DNA of 19,278 nt from the NCBI GenBank assembly GCA_023481335.1, contig JAMCWI010000033.1:1-19278 (forward strand), in the 5' to 3' direction. Both the position numbers and the translations under genes were made by a program. The notes under the pieces were generated by a model that made no database searches, was not told the origin of the DNA, and saw only the letters and a program-made list of their open reading frames with translations. Of the stretch, positions 15,995-19,278 are shown one piece after another. Each line of letters opens with the position of its first letter. The stretch's first letter is position 1. Source of the stretch: Bacillota bacterium (lineage in GTDB: Bacteria > Bacillota > Desulfotomaculia > Desulfotomaculales > Desulfotomaculaceae).

Positions 15995-16057
15995 AAAGCC
16001 AAAAGCCAAAAGCCAAAAGCCAAAAGCTGACGGCTGATGGCTGACGGCTGATGGCCC
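15995..16057 (+). repeat. Composite heptamer array before uvrA
   Basis: Nine in-phase heptamers: four AAAGCCA, one AAAGCTG, then ACGGCTG, ATGGCTG, ACGGCTG, ATGGCCC. The switch between the two unit families keeps the 7-bp phase. The GGCTG units are inverted relatives of the block after uvrB. The array lies in the predicted 5' leader of uvrA, about 20 nt before its Shine-Dalgarno. Confidence 0.9.
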
Positions 16058-16090
16058 GACCCCAAAGAAATACCCCAAAGGAGACAACCC

Positions 16091-18931
16091 ATGCAAGATA
16101 AAATCTTCATCAAAGGCGCCCGCTCCCACAACCTGAAAAACATCGACGTCGAAATCCCCCGGGACAAGCTGGTGGTGATCACCGGCCTGTCCGGCTCCGG
16201 CAAGTCCTCCCTGGCCTTTGACACCATTTACGCCGAAGGCCAGCGCCGCTATGTGGAGTCCCTGTCGGCCTATGCCCGGCAGTTCCTGGGCCAAATGAAC
16301 AAGCCCGACGTGGACTATATCGAGGGTCTGTCCCCGGCCATTTCCATTGACCAGAAGACCACCAGCCACAACCCCCGCTCCACCGTGGGCACGGTGACGG
16401 AGATTTACGACTATCTGAGGCTGCTCTATGCCCGGGCCGGCCGGGTTCACTGCCCCAAGTGCGGCCAGCCCATCTCCCAGCAGACCGTCCAGCAAATGGT
16501 GGACCAGCTGATGGCCATGCCCGAGGGCACCAAGCTGCAGCTGCTGGCCCCGGTGGTGCGCGGCAAAAAGGGCGAGCATGTCAAAATCTTTGAAGACATC
16601 CGCCGCAACGGCTTTGTCAGGGTGCGGGTGAACGGGGAGATTTACGATGTCACCGAAGCACCCCAGTTGGATAAGAAAAAGAAACATACCGTTGAAATTG
16701 TTGTGGATCGTATCATCATCCGGCCCGGCAGTGAAAAAAGGCTGGCGGACTCCATGGAAACCGCCCTGAAGCAAAGTGAAGGGGTGGCTGTGGCGGCGGT
16801 AACGGACGGAGAGGAATACACCTTTTCAGAAAACTTTGCCTGCACCGACTGCGGCATCAACATCAGCGAAATCAGCCCCCGGCTGTTCTCCTTCAACAGC
16901 CCCCACGGGGCCTGTCCCGCTTGTACCGGTTTGGGCTTCAATCACGAGTTCGACCCGGATTTAATCATTCCGCACAAGAATAAAAGCATCCGGCAAGGGG
17001 CCATCGAAGGCTGGCACAAAGGCAACATTGCCGCGGCCTACCTGTCCGGCCTGGCGGAGAAATACGATTTCAGCCTGGACACCCCGGTGGAACAGCTGGC
17101 ACCCAAGCATCTGCAGGTGATTCTTTACGGCACCGGCAATGAACGGGTGAAGTTCCACTATACCGACGGCTATGGCCATGTGCATCGCTACGAAGTGCCC
17201 TTTGAAGGGATTATCGGCAACCTGTCCCGGCGCTACCGGGAAACCCAGTCCGAGTCCATGCGGGAAGAATTTGAAAAATACATGAGCATCAAGCCCTGTC
17301 CCGGCTGCAAGGGGGCCCGGCTGAAGCCCGAGGCCCTGGCGGTGAAGGTGGGGGGCAAGGATATTGCCGACGTCACCGCCCTGCCGGTGTCCGAGGCCCT
17401 GGCTTTCTTCAGCAACCTGGACCTCACCGAACGGGAGCGGCTGATCGCCCGGCAAATCCTTAAGGAAATCAACGAACGCCTGGGTTTCCTGGTCAATGTG
17501 GGTCTCGACTATCTAACCCTGGGCCGTTCCGCCGGCACCCTGTCCGGGGGGGAGGCCCAGCGCATCCGGCTGGCCACCCAGATTGGCTCCGGCCTCATGG
17601 GGGTTTTGTACATCCTGGATGAACCCAGCATCGGCCTGCACCAGCGGGATAACGAGAGGCTCATCGCCACCCTCAAGCGGCTGCGGGACCTGGGCAACAC
17701 CCTGATCGTGGTGGAACACGATGAGGATACCATCCGGGTGGCGGACCATGTCATCGACATCGGCCCCAGGGCCGGCCGCCACGGCGGCCAGGTGGTGGCG
17801 GCGGGCACCATGCAGGAAATCATGCAGGTGCCGGAATCCCTCACCGGCCAGTACCTGAGCGGCAAGAAATACATTCCGGTGCCCCTGAGCCGCCGCCAGG
17901 GCAAGGAACAGAGCCTTATCATCCAAGGGGCGTCGGAAAACAACCTGAAGGAAATAAACGTGGAAATTCCCCTGGGGGTCTTTGTCTGCGTCACCGGTGT
18001 TTCCGGTTCCGGTAAAAGTACCCTCATCAATGAAATACTCTACAAATCCCTGGCCCACAAACTGCACCGGGCCAAGGCCAAGCCCGGGGAACACATTGGA
18101 ATCCAGGGCATCGAGCATTTAGAAAAGGTGATCGATGTGAACCAGTCCCCCATCGGCCGCACCCCGCGTTCCAACCCGGCCACCTATACCGGGGTATTTA
18201 ACGACATCCGGGAACTGTTCACCCAGCTGCCGGAGGCCAAAGTGCGGGGGTACAAGCCCGGCCGTTTCAGCTTCAATGTGAAGGGCGGCCGTTGTGAAGC
18301 CTGCCAGGGGGACGGCATTATTAAAATTGAGATGCACTTCCTGCCGGATGTTTATGTGCCCTGCGAAATCTGCAAGGGTCTGCGCTACAACCGGGAAACC
18401 CTGGAGGTGAAATACAAAGGCAAGAGCATTGCCGATGTGTTAAATATGGAAGTGGACGAAGCCGTGGAGTTCTTTGCCAACATCCCGAAAATCCACCGGC
18501 GGCTGAAAACCCTGCAGGACGTAGGGCTGGGCTATATCCGCCTGGGCCAGCCGGCACCGGAACTCTCCGGTGGTGAGGCCCAGCGGGTGAAGCTGGCCAC
18601 CGAGCTAAGCCGCCGCAGCAACGGCGGCACCATCTACATCCTGGACGAACCCACCACCGGCCTGCACACCGCCGACATCGCCCGGCTGCTGGAAGTGCTG
18701 CACCGCTTGGTGGACAACGGCAGCACCGTGGTGGTCATCGAGCACAACCTGGATGTCATCAAAACCGCCGACTATATCATCGACCTGGGCCCCGAGGGAG
18801 GCCACAGAGGGGGCACCCTGGTGGCCACCGGCACCCCCGAAGAAATTTGCCGCACCCCCCAATCCTACACCGGCCGGTTCCTTAAACCGGTGCTGGAGCG
18901 GGACCGCCAAAGAACCCTCACCGGCCTGTAA
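16091..18931 (+). CDS. uvrA: Excinuclease ABC subunit UvrA
   Basis: UvrA is the dimeric ABC-type ATPase that senses helix-distorting lesions and delivers UvrB. At 946 residues it is full length. It has two ABC modules: Walker A GLSGSGKSS (32-40) and GVSGSGKST (about 637-645), signatures LSGGEAQRIRLATQIG and LSGGEAQRVKLATELS, and Walker B regions LDEPSIGLHQRD and LDEPTTGLHTAD. Zinc-binding CxxC pairs are visible: CPKCGQ, CTDCGIN, CPACTGLG, CPGCKGARL, CEACQGDG and CEICKGLRY. AAAGGAG at 16077-16083 precedes ATG 16091. It follows uvrB in the usual order but is separated by a repeat-bearing 339-bp gap with its own promoter. An internal 27-bp stretch (18374-18400) recurs inverted at the window's right edge, and a palindrome sits on the stop codon. 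Confidence 0.98.
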   Translation: MQDKIFIKGARSHNLKNIDVEIPRDKLVVITGLSGSGKSSLAFDTIYAEGQRRYVESLSAYARQFLGQMNKPDVDYIEGLSPAISIDQKTTSHNPRSTVGTVTEIYDYLRLLYARAGRVHCPKCGQPISQQTVQQMVDQLMAMPEGTKLQLLAPVVRGKKGEHVKIFEDIRRNGFVRVRVNGEIYDVTEAPQLDKKKKHTVEIVVDRIIIRPGSEKRLADSMETALKQSEGVAVAAVTDGEEYTFSENFACTDCGINISEISPRLFSFNSPHGACPACTGLGFNHEFDPDLIIPHKNKSIRQGAIEGWHKGNIAAAYLSGLAEKYDFSLDTPVEQLAPKHLQVILYGTGNERVKFHYTDGYGHVHRYEVPFEGIIGNLSRRYRETQSESMREEFEKYMSIKPCPGCKGARLKPEALAVKVGGKDIADVTALPVSEALAFFSNLDLTERERLIARQILKEINERLGFLVNVGLDYLTLGRSAGTLSGGEAQRIRLATQIGSGLMGVLYILDEPSIGLHQRDNERLIATLKRLRDLGNTLIVVEHDEDTIRVADHVIDIGPRAGRHGGQVVAAGTMQEIMQVPESLTGQYLSGKKYIPVPLSRRQGKEQSLIIQGASENNLKEINVEIPLGVFVCVTGVSGSGKSTLINEILYKSLAHKLHRAKAKPGEHIGIQGIEHLEKVIDVNQSPIGRTPRSNPATYTGVFNDIRELFTQLPEAKVRGYKPGRFSFNVKGGRCEACQGDGIIKIEMHFLPDVYVPCEICKGLRYNRETLEVKYKGKSIADVLNMEVDEAVEFFANIPKIHRRLKTLQDVGLGYIRLGQPAPELSGGEAQRVKLATELSRRSNGGTIYILDEPTTGLHTADIARLLEVLHRLVDNGSTVVVIEHNLDVIKTADYIIDLGPEGGHRGGTLVATGTPEEICRTPQSYTGRFLKPVLERDRQRTLTGL

Positions 18932-19019
18932 GTGCTGACTCACGGGGACGGTTCTCCTGAGTCCCCGGGCCCGGGGACTCAGGAGAACCGTCCCCGTGAG
19001 TCACCCGTGAGTCAGCACT
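18931..19019. repeat. REP-like palindrome 3 on the uvrA stop, 68-bp perfect palindrome
   Basis: 18936-18969 is perfectly complementary to 18970-19003: 34 bp per arm with no loop, centred on GGG/CCC. Each arm contains GGGGACGGTTCT flanked by GACTCA and TGAGTC. A second copy of the outer arm follows: 19004-19019 is the exact reverse complement of 18931-18946, so GTGAGTCA occurs twice on the right side (18996 and 19007). The left end starts on the last base of the uvrA TAA. Confidence 0.9.
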
Positions 19020-19027
19020 TGCCCCTG

Positions 19028-19051
19028 AAAAAACAGAGGTCGATAAACCTC
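19028..19051 (-). terminator. Short intrinsic terminator of the right-edge minus-strand gene
   Basis: On the minus strand GAGGT, a 6-nt loop and ACCTC (19051 down to 19036) are followed by TG and T6 (19033-19028). The stem is only 5 bp but sits 18 nt after the stop codon of the partial minus-strand gene. Confidence 0.5.
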
Positions 19052-19068
19052 GGTAAAGTGTATTTGCG

Positions 19069-19278
19069 TTAAACTTTAAACTCCCTAAGCTCCTGCTCCG
19101 TTAAATCCTCTGTATTCTTGCCCTTCTCCTCACAATACTTAAGTAAAGCCCTTATTTTAAAGCGAGGGGCATCTTCAGGCCAGGGTAGGGAATAAACACC
19201 TTGAGACACTTCGTCTATGACATCATCAATGCTTAGTTTTGTAACTTTAGTGGTTTCCCGGTTGTAGCGCAGACCCTT
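19069..19278 (-). CDS. 3' end of an unrecognised minus-strand gene (partial)
   Basis: Sixty-nine codons are open from the window edge to TAA at 19069-19071, with no start codon inside the window. The visible C-terminus contains TKVTKLSIDDVIDEVSQG, then VYSLPWPEDAPRFKIRALL and ends ELREFKV; it is charged, soluble-looking and of no family I recognise. Base composition is clearly more AT-rich than the neighbours, suggesting acquired DNA. The first nine codons (KGLRYNRET) are identical, in DNA and in frame, to an internal part of uvrA. The protein is therefore either a real chimera involving a uvrA fragment or the product of an assembly error at the sequence end. A short terminator follows the stop. 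A pseudogene is possible. Confidence 0.55.
   Translation of the reverse strand, partial: KGLRYNRETTKVTKLSIDDVIDEVSQGVYSLPWPEDAPRFKIRALLKYCEEKGKNTEDLTEQELREFKV
19252..19278 (-). repeat. Exact inverted copy of uvrA 18374-18400 (27 bp, runs off the window)
   Basis: The reverse complement of the last 27 bases equals uvrA 18374-18400 without mismatch. Identity stops sharply at 19251, where uvrA continues with CTGGAG and this strand with ACTAAA. The other end is cut by the window edge, so the true length is unknown. Confidence 0.9.

Noticed and set aside
15831..16037. Small plus-strand ORF (68 codons) in the uvrB-uvrA gap
   Set aside because: It has no Shine-Dalgarno, overlaps the proposed LexA site and promoter, and its C-terminus is encoded by heptamer repeats (KAKSQKPKA).

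Overview
The window looks like chromosome of a GC-moderate Gram-positive (Firmicutes) bacterium, most likely a Desulfotomaculum/Pelotomaculum-type member of the Clostridia. This rests on Shine-Dalgarno-led genes with many GTG/TTG starts, sigma-A-like promoters, a split transketolase, an RF2 gene with a programmed +1 frameshift, and gene content. The genus is an inference; no rRNA is present. From memory, the order secA - prfB - YitT-family gene - ftsE - ftsX - ctpB-like - minJ-like ... uvrB - uvrA matches the Bacillus subtilis chromosome, so the backbone is conserved housekeeping DNA rather than an island.

Layout. 1-2890: 3' part of secA, then prfB (translation termination). 3161-6209: a YitT-family membrane protein and the two subunits of a split transketolase, which are separated by 405 bp of heptanucleotide repeats; a terminator follows. 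6393-11758: division and cell-wall module ftsE-ftsX, secreted M23 (LytM) hydrolase, S41 carboxyl-terminal protease and a PDZ membrane protein resembling MinJ, closed by a large hairpin. 11855-12863: a divergent pair, a DUF3243 protein (minus) and a type 4 uracil-DNA glycosylase (plus). 12905-13220: a non-coding inverted-repeat element. 13197-13550: a minus-strand coiled-coil protein. 13733-18931: uvrB and uvrA (nucleotide excision repair). 19069-19278: the 3' end of an unrecognised minus-strand gene.

Functions. FtsEX is known in other bacteria to gate murein hydrolases, so the M23 enzyme directly downstream is its likely partner. CtpB-like proteases and MinJ belong to the sporulation/division machinery in Bacillus. 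UDG, UvrB and UvrA are three DNA-repair enzymes that happen to lie close together.

The genes are ordinary; the interest is between them. Three palindromic elements with a GGGGACGGTTC core sit directly on the stop codons of secA, prfB and uvrA, each with a different but self-complementary flanking word. Several gaps hold in-phase 7-bp tandem repeats. A roughly 310-bp element with long imperfect terminal inverted repeats lies between udg and the coiled-coil gene. The last 27 bases of the window are an exact inverted copy of an internal uvrA segment, fused in frame to an AT-richer reading frame. I see no convincing new multi-gene system.
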